From: Candidatus Omnitrophota bacterium
GTDB taxonomy: Bacteria; Omnitrophota; Gorgyraeia; Gygaellales; Profunditerraquicolaceae
Assembly: GCA_028687205.1 (NCBI GenBank)
Contig: JAQUAP010000001.1
Location: forward strand, 7,509 to 71,508
Reading direction: 5' to 3'
Length of the DNA stretch: 64,000 nucleotides
Shown here: positions 25,381 to 33,711 of the stretch, in pieces
Layout: every line of letters starts with the position of its first letter
How positions within the stretch are numbered: the first letter of the stretch is position 1
Program-made: the position numbers and the translations under genes
Notes under the pieces: model-generated
Databases searched by the model: none
Told to the model about the DNA's origin: nothing
The model's input: the letters and a program-made list of their open reading frames with translations, nothing else

Positions 25381-27540
25381 ATGTCTAGGAAAATAGTCAT
25401 ATTCAGCACGAAGGGCGGAGTAGGCAAGACCTTGATTGCCACTAACCTCGCCTGTTCCCTGGCTAAAGAGCAGGGGCAAAAGGTCTGCCTGGTGGATTTA
25501 GACCTGCAGGCAGTCGGCGATATGGCCCGCATGTTAGACCTTAAGGTGGACAGGAGCATGGTTGAGCTCATCCAGAATTTTAAGAAACAAGCGTCGGAAT
25601 TCAAGAAAAGCGATTTTTTAATCCATAGCTATATGGGCCTTGACCTTTTATGCGGAGTAATCCGGCCTCAACAGGCGCCGCACCTTAAGCCCGAAAATAT
25701 TAAGGAGATATTTAGCCTGTTGGATAAAGATTACGATTATATGATTGTAGACGCCGGAAGGAGTTTTAGCGACCTGCTCCTGGCGACCTTAAATCAGGCA
25801 AACCTGATCATCCTGGTGGTTACTCCCGATATACTTTCCATATACCAGGCGGAGTGGGCAATAGACACCCTGCAATCTTTGCAAATTCCTTTATCCATGA
25901 TTAAGGTAATTTTAAACCGCGCCGAGTCTATCTCCAGTATCAGCCTACAGGAGATAAAAGTTAACCTGCTTTGCGGTATCCTCAACCAGATACCTTCGGA
26001 GGGCAGGGTTGTCGGCTTGGCCGTAAACCGCGGTATCCCGGTAGTCATCGACAGCCCGCGCTCGCGCTTTAGCCTGGCGATAAATAAACTGAGCGAGCAG
26101 TTAGTCAAGGATAAGGATTTATTTACGGAGAACCGGGAGATAGACCAGTTGCGCCTGCAACAGGTGGCCTTAGAGAAGCCGGCAAAATTATGGGAAGAGG
26201 AAGGGCTGACCGAGCCGGTAATCGAAGAGCTGACCGCCAAGGAAGAAATGGCGGACGATATCATCATCCTGAAAAGGAAGATCCATACCCGGCTGATCGA
26301 TGAGTTGAATATTAAAAGGCTGGATTTAAAGGTTTTCAGCGACAGTAAAAAATCAAAGACCTTGCGCAGCAAGGCAGAGGTAATGGTAAGTAATTTTTTG
26401 GTTGAAGAAGCCGGGACCTTTATTTCTTCCCCTGAAGTGCGCAAGAAACTGGTCAAGGAAATTTTAGATGAGGCCTTAGGCCTGGGGCCCTTGGATGACC
26501 TTTTAGCTACGCCCGATATCACCGATATTATGGTCAATAATAAAGATGAGATATACATTGAAAAAAAAGGCAAAATAGAGCTGACCAGCAAAAAATTTAT
26601 CTCCAATGAGCAGGTCAAGACAATCATTGAAAGGATTATCGCGCCTATCGGTAAGAGGGTCGACGAATCTGTCCCGATGGTAGATGCGCGCCTTGCCGAC
26701 GGCTCGCGCGTGAATGCCATTATCCCGCCTTTAGCCCTGACCGGTCCCTCGTTAACTATAAGGAAATTCAGGAAAGAGAAATTTAAAATCGAGGATCTGA
26801 TCCAGCTAAAGGCCCTAAACCAGAATATGGCTGATTTTATCAGCGCCTGCGTTATCTGCAGAAAAAATATCATTGTCTCCGGCGGTACCGGAAGCGGTAA
26901 GACCACGGCCTTAAATGTCCTTTCCGGATTTATCCCGGAAAACGAACGGATTATTACCATTGAAGATGCGGCAGAATTAAAGCTCGACCAGCAGCACTGG
27001 ATAAGGCTGGAATCCCGGTCGCCTAATATTGAAGGCAGGGGAGCGGTAACCATAAGGGACCTTTTCCGCAATACCTTGAGAATGCGCCCGGACCGCATAA
27101 TCATCGGCGAGTGCCGCGGTATTGAAGCATTAGATATGCTCCAGGCGATGAATACCGGCCATGATGGCTCAATGACCACTATCCACGCTAATTCCACGCA
27201 GGATGTTTTAAGCCGCCTGGATTCGATGATTCTCATGGGAGGAGTAGAGCTGCCGATCAGGGCCATCCGCGAGATGATTGCCTCGGCAATAGATTTAATT
27301 ATCCACACTGCCAGGCTATCCGATGGCTCGCGTAAGATTGTCCAGGTAACAGAGGTAAGCGGGATGAAGGATGAGCTGCATATCAACCTGCAGGATATCT
27401 TTATTTTTAAACAAACCGGCATTGATGCCCAGGGTAGTGTACTGGGTGATTTCCAGGCTACCGGCCACATACCTTCCGCAATTGAAGAAATCAGGATAAA
27501 AGGCCTAAAGCTCTCCGATAGTATATTTAAAGCTCCCTAA
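25381..27540 (+). CDS. CpaE-CpaF fusion: MinD-like ATPase plus secretion ATPase
   Basis: A 719-residue fusion. Residues 1-250 are a ParA/MinD-like ATPase with the deviant Walker A TKGGVGKT near 8-15 and DYMIVDAGRSFSD, as in CpaE/TadZ, the localisation factor. Residues 310-719 are the CpaF/TadA secretion ATPase: LGPLDDLLATPDITDIMVN, Walker A GGTGSGKTT near residue 502, the Asp box ITIEDAAEL, RMRPDRIIIGECRG and GHDGSMTTIHANS. It powers pilus extension and possibly retraction at the inner membrane. The two parts are normally separate genes. It starts 3 nt after the secretin gene. Confidence 0.92.
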   Translation: MSRKIVIFSTKGGVGKTLIATNLACSLAKEQGQKVCLVDLDLQAVGDMARMLDLKVDRSMVELIQNFKKQASEFKKSDFLIHSYMGLDLLCGVIRPQQAPHLKPENIKEIFSLLDKDYDYMIVDAGRSFSDLLLATLNQANLIILVVTPDILSIYQAEWAIDTLQSLQIPLSMIKVILNRAESISSISLQEIKVNLLCGILNQIPSEGRVVGLAVNRGIPVVIDSPRSRFSLAINKLSEQLVKDKDLFTENREIDQLRLQQVALEKPAKLWEEEGLTEPVIEELTAKEEMADDIIILKRKIHTRLIDELNIKRLDLKVFSDSKKSKTLRSKAEVMVSNFLVEEAGTFISSPEVRKKLVKEILDEALGLGPLDDLLATPDITDIMVNNKDEIYIEKKGKIELTSKKFISNEQVKTIIERIIAPIGKRVDESVPMVDARLADGSRVNAIIPPLALTGPSLTIRKFRKEKFKIEDLIQLKALNQNMADFISACVICRKNIIVSGGTGSGKTTALNVLSGFIPENERIITIEDAAELKLDQQHWIRLESRSPNIEGRGAVTIRDLFRNTLRMRPDRIIIGECRGIEALDMLQAMNTGHDGSMTTIHANSTQDVLSRLDSMILMGGVELPIRAIREMIASAIDLIIHTARLSDGSRKIVQVTEVSGMKDELHINLQDIFIFKQTGIDAQGSVLGDFQATGHIPSAIEEIRIKGLKLSDSIFKAP

Positions 27541-27543
27541 TCA

Positions 27544-27888
27544 ATGAAGATAATTAACCAGACGCGCAATACCATATTGGCGCAGGATACCTTTGTCGCG
27601 GATACTTTTTTGAAAAGAATAAAAGGCCTCCTGGGTAAAAAGGAATTTAGGCCTGGCCAGGCCATTATCTTAAACCCCTCTAACTCCATCCATACCTGTT
27701 TTATGCGTTTCCCCATAGATATATTGTTTGTAGATAAAAATAACCGGGTTTTACAAGCAGTGGCTAATCTTAGGCCTTTCAGGTTCAGCCCACTCTCTTT
27801 TAAGAGCCGCCTGATTATTGAATTACCTGCCGGCACAATCTGCTCTACTTCTACCAGCCAGGGCGACCAGCTTATTTTAGAAGCATAA
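27544..27888 (+). CDS. DUF192 protein
   Basis: A 114-residue protein of the DUF192 family: TFLKRIKGLLGKKEFRPGQA, SNSIHTCFMRFPIDILFVDK and RLIIELPAGTI. The biochemical role is not established. DUF192 genes are often found near Tad loci. No signal peptide is visible, so this one should be cytoplasmic. It begins 3 nt after the ATPase gene and ends this transcription unit. Confidence 0.85.
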   Translation: MKIINQTRNTILAQDTFVADTFLKRIKGLLGKKEFRPGQAIILNPSNSIHTCFMRFPIDILFVDKNNRVLQAVANLRPFRFSPLSFKSRLIIELPAGTICSTSTSQGDQLILEA

Positions 27889-27921
27889 TTTCTTACCAAA
27901 TAATGTCCAATCTATAATATC

Positions 27922-27949
27922 TTGACAAATATTAGTTTTGAGTTATACT
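27922..27949 (+). promoter_or_regulatory. Promoter of the coiled-coil transposase-like gene, flanked by AATGTCCA motifs
   Basis: TTGACA (27922-27927) and TATACT (27944-27949), 16 bp apart; the same boxes and spacing recur at 40885-40912. AATGTCCAA lies just upstream (27902-27910) and AATGTCCAAACTGGAG just downstream (27963-27978), so the promoter is bracketed by a repeated motif that could bind a regulator. Confidence 0.75.
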
Positions 27950-27983
27950 CTATGTGCGGAGAAATGTCCAAACTGGAGTAGCT

Positions 27984-30161
27984 ATGGGTGTAATCTATAA
28001 ATTAAAACCAGAAGTAAAAGATTTCATCTTGCGGCAAAAGAGCGACAACCCCCACCTAAGCTGCCGTAAACTAACCGCCTTAGTTTTAGATAATTTTAAG
28101 ATCGAGTTATCCAAATCCAGCATTAATATGATTATCAAAGAAGCCGGCCTAAGCGCGCCTATAGGCAGGACCCCTAAAAAGAAAAGGCATCATATAGCTA
28201 TGCCGCAATTGCCCGTATTGTTAGAAGATACGTCTGCCAAGGAAGCAGAAGCAGCTGCCAGGCAAGCTGAAAAAGAAAAATGGCAAAAATTAGCCGAAGA
28301 AGAAAGAAGGCGGCAGGAAGAAATTAAAGAAGCCGAAGCAGAAAAACGCGCCAAGGAAGAAGCGGAAAAACGCGCCAAGGAAGAAGCGGAAAAAGCGCGT
28401 AAGGCAGAACAAGAAAAAAAGCGGCTTGAAGAAGAAGCTAAAAAAGCCGAAGAGGCGCAGCTGGCTGAGGAGGCCAAGAAAAAAGCTGAAGAAGAACGTC
28501 TCGCCCGGGAAGCTAAGCAAAAAGCCGAGGAAGAGAAACTTAAGGTCGCAGCAGAGAAACGCGCTAAGGAAGAAGCAGAAAAAGAAACCCTGCGTAAGCA
28601 AGAAGAGGAGAAATTAGCTAAAGAGGCCGCGGAAAAAGCGCGGCTTGAGCAGGAAGAAGCAGAGCGAAAAGCTAAGGAAGCCGCGGAAAAACTAAGGCTG
28701 GAAAAACTGGCGCAGGAAGAAAAAGCGCGTCAGGCCGAAGAGGCGCAGCTGGCTGAGGAGGCCAAGAAAAAAGCTGAAGAAGAGGCAGCTAAAAAAGCCG
28801 AGGAAGCAAAGAAAGCTGAAGAAGAGAAAGAGGCGTCTTTAGAGCCGGCAGGGGCAAAAGCCGCGGTTGCATTTGACGTCAGTACGTTCCCCCAGTTAGA
28901 AAATAGCGGGATTATCTTGCTTAAGGCAGCAGATTCTATTATCGGCGCAAGCTCACGCATTGCCGCGGCAGTTAAAAGCAGGTTATCCAGGACAGAGGGT
29001 AATTTTAACGCGGTGATAGAAAACCTTATTTACCTGCCCTTACTCAAGGAAAAAATAGAAAAGCCTGTCTTGGATAAATTGTCCGCCTGTTTAAATGAAA
29101 TAGAAAGTATCAAGGTGATGAACCTGGATATTTTGCGTATTATCACTTTAAGCCTGCAGGAGGTGCGCTGTATCAGGATCATCCTCTCCGACGGAGAAAA
29201 CCTCTACCTGGACGGGCAGATGTACTCGGTCTGGTCTAGCCCGCATATCCCCTATGATTTTGTCTCTCCCATCCATAATTTAAAAAAATATATCAAAAAA
29301 TATTTTACCGAAGGCCAGCCGCTGGTGCTTTTTAACGCCCCGGGTTATGATATGCCTTCGCCGGAATTTTTTAGTTTTCTTGGCGCCTTTGAAGCGCAAG
29401 CAAGCAGCATCAGTAACATGATTCTTTACGGCAATAAATTTAATGAACTGGAAGTCATCCCCATGTCCCCGGCTAAAAAACGCTTCTTTATCTTCGGGGT
29501 CTGGCCCTGGCAGTTTACCGAATGCCGTAAAGTTAAGAACATAGGGCAATTCCGGCGCCTGCGCCTGGAAGCCCAGAACAGCGATTTTTATATCGCGGAT
29601 ATAGAGATGGCTTTGAGCCATCCGCGCCTGGGTAAACAGGTCAGCCTTAACGGGTGCGCGTTAAAGACAAGCCTGAATGAAAAAACGCGCCTGGTCATAT
29701 TAAGTAACATTGCTCCCGGCGATAAAAGCTCCGAGCAATTAGCCCTCACCTACCTTAGCCATTGGCCCAACCTGGACGAGGCTTTTCAGGACTATAGCCA
29801 TAAAATTGAGCTCTTTACTTACGCTGCCAATTCCCAGCGTTTCTTCTCCGCCGAAAAATTAAACCCGCAACTCGACCATGTTTTAAGCGTTGAGGAATTA
29901 TTAAAGAACTATTTATTAGCTTTAGATGCCTATGTGCGCTGGTATTTATTGCCAGCCGGATATACGGATAAGGAGCTTACGCTGGTAAGAGAGCGCTTTT
30001 ATAACCTGGATATCCGGCTAACCAGGGATAATGAAACCTGTTTAGCCGGTTTTGTTGTTCCGCCGGGTTATTCTTTCGGCAAGGATTTAGGGTATCTTTG
30101 CCGCCGGCTCAACGAAAAAGAGGTTGCTTTCTCCGACGGGCTAAAATTATATTTTAAATAG
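27984..30161 (+). CDS. HTH + long coiled coil + transposase-like C-terminal domain
   Basis: About 725 residues from the ATG at 27984 (MGVIYKLKPEVKD); the frame begins earlier at a GTG, but the ATG has CTGGAG upstream. Residues 5-60 look like a transposase-type helix-turn-helix (LSCRKLTALVLDNF, SKSSINMIIKEAGL). Residues about 85-290 are an Ala/Glu/Lys/Arg coiled coil. The rest recalls IS4/IS1634-type DDE transposases: LYLDGQMYSVW, PLVLFNAPGYDM and, near the end, RLVILSNIAPGD with YLSHWPNLDEAF, which resembles the YxxRWxIExxF segment. No inverted repeats flank it. It could be a domesticated transposase used as a DNA-binding or structural protein. This assignment is an inference. Confidence 0.55.
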   Translation: MGVIYKLKPEVKDFILRQKSDNPHLSCRKLTALVLDNFKIELSKSSINMIIKEAGLSAPIGRTPKKKRHHIAMPQLPVLLEDTSAKEAEAAARQAEKEKWQKLAEEERRRQEEIKEAEAEKRAKEEAEKRAKEEAEKARKAEQEKKRLEEEAKKAEEAQLAEEAKKKAEEERLAREAKQKAEEEKLKVAAEKRAKEEAEKETLRKQEEEKLAKEAAEKARLEQEEAERKAKEAAEKLRLEKLAQEEKARQAEEAQLAEEAKKKAEEEAAKKAEEAKKAEEEKEASLEPAGAKAAVAFDVSTFPQLENSGIILLKAADSIIGASSRIAAAVKSRLSRTEGNFNAVIENLIYLPLLKEKIEKPVLDKLSACLNEIESIKVMNLDILRIITLSLQEVRCIRIILSDGENLYLDGQMYSVWSSPHIPYDFVSPIHNLKKYIKKYFTEGQPLVLFNAPGYDMPSPEFFSFLGAFEAQASSISNMILYGNKFNELEVIPMSPAKKRFFIFGVWPWQFTECRKVKNIGQFRRLRLEAQNSDFYIADIEMALSHPRLGKQVSLNGCALKTSLNEKTRLVILSNIAPGDKSSEQLALTYLSHWPNLDEAFQDYSHKIELFTYAANSQRFFSAEKLNPQLDHVLSVEELLKNYLLALDAYVRWYLLPAGYTDKELTLVRERFYNLDIRLTRDNETCLAGFVVPPGYSFGKDLGYLCRRLNEKEVAFSDGLKLYFK

Positions 30162-30203
30162 GGGGGATAAAGAAAACGCTTTCTGCGCGGGCCTTGAATA
30201 AGA

Positions 30204-30232
30204 TTGACGCTTACCTATAAAGATGTTATATT
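30204..30232 (+). promoter_or_regulatory. Promoter of the pilin-like operon
   Basis: TTGACG (30204-30209) and TATATT (30227-30232), 17 bp apart. Transcription would start near 30239, leaving a leader of about 150 nt before the first pilin gene. Confidence 0.65.
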
Positions 30233-30244
30233 TAAATGGAAAAA

Positions 30245-30385
30245 TAGAATACAGGTTGAGGGGCGGCAAGGCGGAGGTAAATCCTGGTATGGAGGTATCG
30301 GGACGGGAATGTGCCACGGGCCAAAGCGAAAAAAGCTGTCCTGTAAGGTTACCGAAGGCCCCTGGTTTTCGGTTTTTTATTTTTA
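30245..30385 (+). promoter_or_regulatory. Structured leader with intrinsic terminator (riboswitch-like, class unknown)
   Basis: GGTAA (30276-30280) can pair with TTACC (30349-30353) to close a multi-stem fold containing CGGGAC (30299-30304) with GTCCTG (30338-30343) and an AGC/GCT hairpin with a GAAAAAA loop. Alternatively ACCGAA (30351-30356) pairs with TTCGGT (30368-30373), followed by a T-run (30373-30385), a rho-independent terminator. The two folds share ACC and exclude each other, the logic of an attenuator. I could not match the aptamer to a known class; the closing stem recalls GEMM-I, but its CAAAGCC core is missing. Confidence 0.5.
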
Positions 30386-30392
30386 GGAGTTA

Positions 30393-30575
30393 ATGATGTG
30401 TGACGCAAAACCTAAAGGCCAGGCATCCTTAGAATATTTTATCATATTCGCTATTATAGCTGTTTTGACGATCCTATCTTTCAGTACTTTTTTGCCTAAG
30501 GTCAAAGAGGCGATCCAGGGCTCAAGCGCAAAGACCGGCTTTTTTCAGAAGGCAGCGACGGCCATAACGCAGTGA
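30393..30575 (+). CDS. Class-III-like pilin 1
   Basis: A 60-residue protein: short basic leader, then GQASLEYFIIFAIIAVLTI, the Q-x-S-x-E-Y pattern followed by a hydrophobic helix. This resembles class III (archaeal-type) pilin signals and Flp/TadE pilins, where a prepilin peptidase cuts before Q or G and the helix packs the filament core. First gene of the operon, behind an AGGAG sequence directly after the terminator. A tandem ATG at 30396 is equally possible. Confidence 0.75.
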   Translation: MMCDAKPKGQASLEYFIIFAIIAVLTILSFSTFLPKVKEAIQGSSAKTGFFQKAATAITQ

Positions 30576-30579
30576 GGGA

Positions 30580-30759
30580 ATGATGGAAAAAATTAAATAT
30601 ATACCGGCCAAAAATGGCGGACAAAGCATTTTAGAGTACGCGTTGATTATTTCTGTGGTTGTGGCGGCGCTGGCGGCGATGAGTATCTATGTGCAGCGCT
30701 CAGCCCAGGCAAACCTGAAAGTTATTGAAGACCAGATCAATGCCCAACCGAACAATTAG
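30580..30759 (+). CDS. Class-III-like pilin 2
   Basis: A 59-residue ORF: MMEKIKYIPAKNGGQSILEY followed by a hydrophobic helix (ALIISVVVAALAAMSIYV) and a short polar tail ending in NAQPNN. It has the same QSxLEY processing-site pattern as its neighbours. A GAGGGA sequence lies just before the ATG pair. It is one of a run of very small pilins that could be major subunits or minor pseudopilins. Confidence 0.75.
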   Translation: MMEKIKYIPAKNGGQSILEYALIISVVVAALAAMSIYVQRSAQANLKVIEDQINAQPNN

Positions 30760-30769
30760 GAGGAGAAAG

Positions 30770-30952
30770 ATGTTAAAAAGAAAGAGGGCTCAGAGCACGC
30801 TGGAGTACATCGCGGTATTCGCGGCGATCGTCGGCGCGATCATTATCTTCGCTTACCTGAAACTCAAGCCCGCGGTAGAGAACGTGATGGATTCTTCGGC
30901 GACAAAAATAACCACGGCAACCAGCGATTTCACTGCGCAGTCGACCAAGTAG
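30770..30952 (+). CDS. Class-III-like pilin 3
   Basis: A 60-residue ORF from the ATG at 30770, chosen because AGGAGGAGA lies just upstream and the leader then has the expected short basic form MLKRKRAQSTLEY. A hydrophobic helix (IAVFAAIVGAIIIFAYL) and a Ser/Thr-rich tail follow. It shares the QSTLEY cleavage pattern with the next genes. Confidence 0.78.
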   Translation: MLKRKRAQSTLEYIAVFAAIVGAIIIFAYLKLKPAVENVMDSSATKITTATSDFTAQSTK

Positions 30953-30974
30953 CGTCTTTTTAAGGAGGTGGAAG

Positions 30975-31355
30975 ATGTTGCGGATATTTAAGAACAGGAG
31001 AGCGCAGAGCACTATGGAATACGCGCTTTTGATCGCGGTAGTCATCGGTGTATTCAGCGCTATGCAGATCTATATGCGCAGGTCCATGCAGGCCAAGGTC
31101 AAATCCGGTGCAGATAATATGTCTACGGTGGTATTGCAGGGCACAGAGGCAGGGGACAAGACCCAGGCCCTTTTCGGGACGGAGAAGCAGTATGAGCCTT
31201 ACTATATCCGGGAAGGCCAGTATCAGTTCAGCACCGAATCCACCGAAGGCAGGGAAGCAGGCGTGGTTACTGAAGCCGGCGGAAAGAAAGAAGTCACCGG
31301 AGCGACAGTCAGCCGTACCGGCACCCAGCAGATCACCGGCGCTAAAGAGGAATAA
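30975..31355 (+). CDS. Class-III-like pilin 4, extended tail
   Basis: A 126-residue pilin-like protein: MLRIFKNRRAQSTMEYALLI leader and helix, then YMRRSMQAKVKSGADNM, a basic helix repeated in the following paralogues, and a 60-residue Thr/Gly/Glu-rich tail. A GGAGGTG Shine-Dalgarno sequence precedes the ATG. The QYEPYY motif recurs as QYDPYY in pilin 6, showing local duplication. Confidence 0.8.
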   Translation: MLRIFKNRRAQSTMEYALLIAVVIGVFSAMQIYMRRSMQAKVKSGADNMSTVVLQGTEAGDKTQALFGTEKQYEPYYIREGQYQFSTESTEGREAGVVTEAGGKKEVTGATVSRTGTQQITGAKEE

Positions 31356-31382
31356 AACCTAAAGAAGCAGGAGGGGTGGATA

Positions 31383-31706
31383 ATGTTGAGAAATAAAAAA
31401 GGCCAGAACACCTTAGAGTATGCCTTGATTATCGCGGCAGTAATCGGTGCCTTAATAGCGATCAATGCCTATATGAAAAAAGGCGTGCAGGGGAAATTAA
31501 AGGAATCTACGGATCAGATCGGCAAGCAGTTTGATGCCGCGGGAAGCCATACCTCTGCCTGGAAAACAGAGGCGTCCGGCACTACCGTGACTACGGAAAG
31601 CCGCGATACGTCGACGGGTGCGACGACCAGCAAGGTAGAGCAGGGCGAAAAGGTCACCAGGTCCGAAACTGAAGAATGGGGCACTGCGCCAGAGCAGCGG
31701 TATTAA
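31383..31706 (+). CDS. Class-III-like pilin 5, extended tail
   Basis: A 107-residue paralogue: RNKKGQNTLEYALIIAAVIG at the start, then YMKKGVQGKLKESTDQIG and a Ser/Thr-rich tail with TTVTTESRDTSTG. It is preceded by GGAGG. The tail could be a glycosylation target or an exposed adhesive surface, which is inference. The next gene starts directly at its stop. Confidence 0.8.
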   Translation: MLRNKKGQNTLEYALIIAAVIGALIAINAYMKKGVQGKLKESTDQIGKQFDAAGSHTSAWKTEASGTTVTTESRDTSTGATTSKVEQGEKVTRSETEEWGTAPEQRY

Positions 31707-32054
31707 ATGCGCGTATTTGCATTAAGAGGGCAGAGTTTAACTGAGCTGGCCATATTATTGGTTGCGGTAGTGGGCATAATTTTGACCATGCGTATTTATC
31801 TGCAGCGCGCTATGCAGGCAAAATACAAGGCCGGGCCGGATTACTTGGTTTCTGAGATCAAGAACGCCGCTGCCGAAAAAGGGGCAGCCGGTGTCAGCGG
31901 CATAAAGCAGCAGTATGATCCCTACTATCGGGAGTCGAGCGTTGCTGAAACAAGGAGCGGAAGTTCCAGCGTAGGTTTTCCTGAGACGTCAATTGAGCAA
32001 ACCTCTACCCGCAGCGGCTGGGAAAAGACAAGGCCCGCTCAAGAGGCGGATTAG
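31707..32054 (+). CDS. Class-III-like pilin 6, extended tail
   Basis: A 115-residue paralogue beginning MRVFALRGQSLTELAILLVA. Here the pattern is QSLTEL, so the Tyr after Glu is replaced by Leu. It then has YLQRAMQAKYKAGPDYL, the shared QYDPYY motif and a Ser-rich tail. The change at the processing site may mark a minor pilin. Confidence 0.78.
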   Translation: MRVFALRGQSLTELAILLVAVVGIILTMRIYLQRAMQAKYKAGPDYLVSEIKNAAAEKGAAGVSGIKQQYDPYYRESSVAETRSGSSSVGFPETSIEQTSTRSGWEKTRPAQEAD

Positions 32055-32056
32055 AG

Positions 32057-32374
32057 ATGAAGAGCAAAGCGCAAAGCATTATGGAATACGTAATAGTTTT
32101 AGGTTTAATCGCCCTGGCTTTAGCGGCGATGTCTTTATATTTTCGCAGGGGGATACAATCAGTAGTGAAGATTGCGGCAGATGAGATGGGCGACCAGAAA
32201 GATGCCGAAGATATTAATCCCATTACCGGGACCAAGACCTCTTCGGCAATCAGGCGCCAGGCGCAGAGCACGCAGAAGTTAAGGGCATACGAGGGCGCCG
32301 CCCGGTCAAGCGAAGTCAGCTCAACCACGCTGACTACCGGGACAACGGCTTCGGTCTCAACACAGGAGAAATAA
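32057..32374 (+). CDS. Class-III-like pilin 7, extended tail
   Basis: A 105-residue paralogue: MKSKAQSIMEYVIVLGLIAL, then YFRRGIQSVVKIAADEMG and a tail rich in Ser and Thr (SSTTLTTGTTASVSTQ). It starts 2 nt after the previous stop, and the next gene follows at once. Confidence 0.8.
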   Translation: MKSKAQSIMEYVIVLGLIALALAAMSLYFRRGIQSVVKIAADEMGDQKDAEDINPITGTKTSSAIRRQAQSTQKLRAYEGAARSSEVSSTTLTTGTTASVSTQEK

Positions 32375-32375
32375 G

Positions 32376-32687
32376 ATGAGAAGGGCGCAAAGCAGCCTGG
32401 AATTTGCCATTGTTATTTTTGCCATTATCGCGGCATTATTGGCTATGCAGGTTTATATCAGGCGCGGGCTCCAGGGAAAGATGCGCTCCAGTGCGGATGA
32501 GTTAAGCCTGCAGCAATATGATCCAGGAAAGATGTCTTCGGATATTACCACTACGCAGCAGAGCGATATAACTACTACCAGCGTAACTACCGAAGACGAC
32601 GAGTGCTATACTACAACCACCGCTAACACTATTAATTTCCAGACCGAGAGCCGTTCAGGCACCGAAAGTATTGCGTCGGAGAAATAA
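32376..32687 (+). CDS. Class-III-like pilin 8, extended tail
   Basis: A 103-residue paralogue: MRRAQSSLEFAIVIFAIIAA, with Phe in place of Tyr after the conserved Glu, then YIRRGLQGKMRSSADEL and a Thr-rich tail (DITTTQQSDITTTSVTT). It starts 1 nt after the previous stop. Confidence 0.8.
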   Translation: MRRAQSSLEFAIVIFAIIAALLAMQVYIRRGLQGKMRSSADELSLQQYDPGKMSSDITTTQQSDITTTSVTTEDDECYTTTTANTINFQTESRSGTESIASEK

Positions 32688-32688
32688 G

Positions 32689-33711
32689 ATGCGTAGGGCA
32701 CAGGCATTATTGGAAGTAGCGATTTTTGGGGCGATCATCGTGATGCTCTTGGGCGTCCTCATAAGCTACGGCATCAGGTATAATTCCCAACAGAAGCTGA
32801 TGCAGCAGTCCTTCAGGAAGTCTTTAGCCGGTGCAGTAAGCGAACCGGGCAAGGCCATATCCAATGTATTATTGGGGGATACGCATATTCCCAATCCCGC
32901 GGATACCTTCGGCATAGGCTCGGTCACTCCTTTTACCGGCTCTGCCGGTTCCATTATCCGCGACTACCGTTTGAACGAGACCCCTGACCAGGATAGCGAG
33001 TTGCCCAGGATAAAAATGAGTATCAATGGTAAAGAATTTACTTATAGGGTTGCCGGGTTCAGAGATGAATACAATGTCCCTGAAAGCAGCCTAGATAGGT
33101 ACGACCAGATATACGGTTCGGGAAATGTCTGGAGCATCGGCGAAGGAGAATGTCTGGAGGAAGAGGAGACAACCGACCCGAATACCGGCCAGCCGGTTAC
33201 GACCTGTAACCAGCCGTCAAAAAATATCCGCATTATCGATTCCTGCGCCGGGGAGGTCTTTGATTACGGCACTGCGGTAAAACAGTGCCGTATGATCGTG
33301 GACTCGGCTGCCTGCGTCAAAGAATGCAGCCGGGCCAACGACTCCACGGATTGTAACAGCGTCTGCAGCCACTCTATGAATATCCCCTGGTATTGCGCCA
33401 ATTATACGGAAACGGATACCGTAAATCATGCCTACAATTTTCCTGTTTTAAACCAGCTTTTTAGCGCAACGAGCTTAAAGGCGCTTGGCTTACAACAGAA
33501 TTACCAGCAGCGCATAACCGCCGACAGTTCCTTAAGGAGAACAGAAGATACTTCGGGCATTGCGACGACGGATAATGTTAACTGGGAGACTGAAATTACC
33601 AGGAAGATTATTACTCAACCTTACGGCTCAACCAGCGGTGCTACGACTACCGAGGAGGTTACCAGTGCAGTTTCGCAGAATAAAGTGGAGTCCCGGAAGA
33701 CCGGCTGGTAA
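32689..33711 (+). CDS. Large pilin-like protein with Cys-rich domain
   Basis: 340 residues from the ATG at 32689 (MRRAQALLEVAIFGAIIV); the frame upstream adds a non-conserved extension. After the pilin-like helix comes a large soluble domain with many cysteines in the middle (CLEEEE, VTTCNQ, DSCAGE, QCRMIVDSAACVKECSR, TDCNSVCSH, WYCANY), suggesting disulfides outside the cell. A Thr-rich tail follows. It may be a tip or minor pilin. It overlaps the next gene by 47 nt. Confidence 0.72.
   Translation: MRRAQALLEVAIFGAIIVMLLGVLISYGIRYNSQQKLMQQSFRKSLAGAVSEPGKAISNVLLGDTHIPNPADTFGIGSVTPFTGSAGSIIRDYRLNETPDQDSELPRIKMSINGKEFTYRVAGFRDEYNVPESSLDRYDQIYGSGNVWSIGEGECLEEEETTDPNTGQPVTTCNQPSKNIRIIDSCAGEVFDYGTAVKQCRMIVDSAACVKECSRANDSTDCNSVCSHSMNIPWYCANYTETDTVNHAYNFPVLNQLFSATSLKALGLQQNYQQRITADSSLRRTEDTSGIATTDNVNWETEITRKIITQPYGSTSGATTTEEVTSAVSQNKVESRKTGW

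Noticed and set aside
25794..27470. 558-residue minus-strand ORF
   Set aside because: It lies wholly antisense to the CpaE-CpaF fusion, has a Ser/Ile/Arg-rich shadow composition and no recognisable domain.
28190..28977. ORFs in other frames over the coiled coil (for example 28190-28477, 28290-28601 and 28426-28617)
   Set aside because: They are low-complexity shadows (Ser/Ala, Phe/Leu or Lys/Arg-rich) of the repetitive coiled-coil codons.
30276..30356. Calling the pilin leader a c-di-GMP-I riboswitch
   Set aside because: The closing stem GGTAA/TTACC and terminator layout are similar, but the CGCAAAGCC core and the GAAA-tipped hairpin are absent, so I left the class open.
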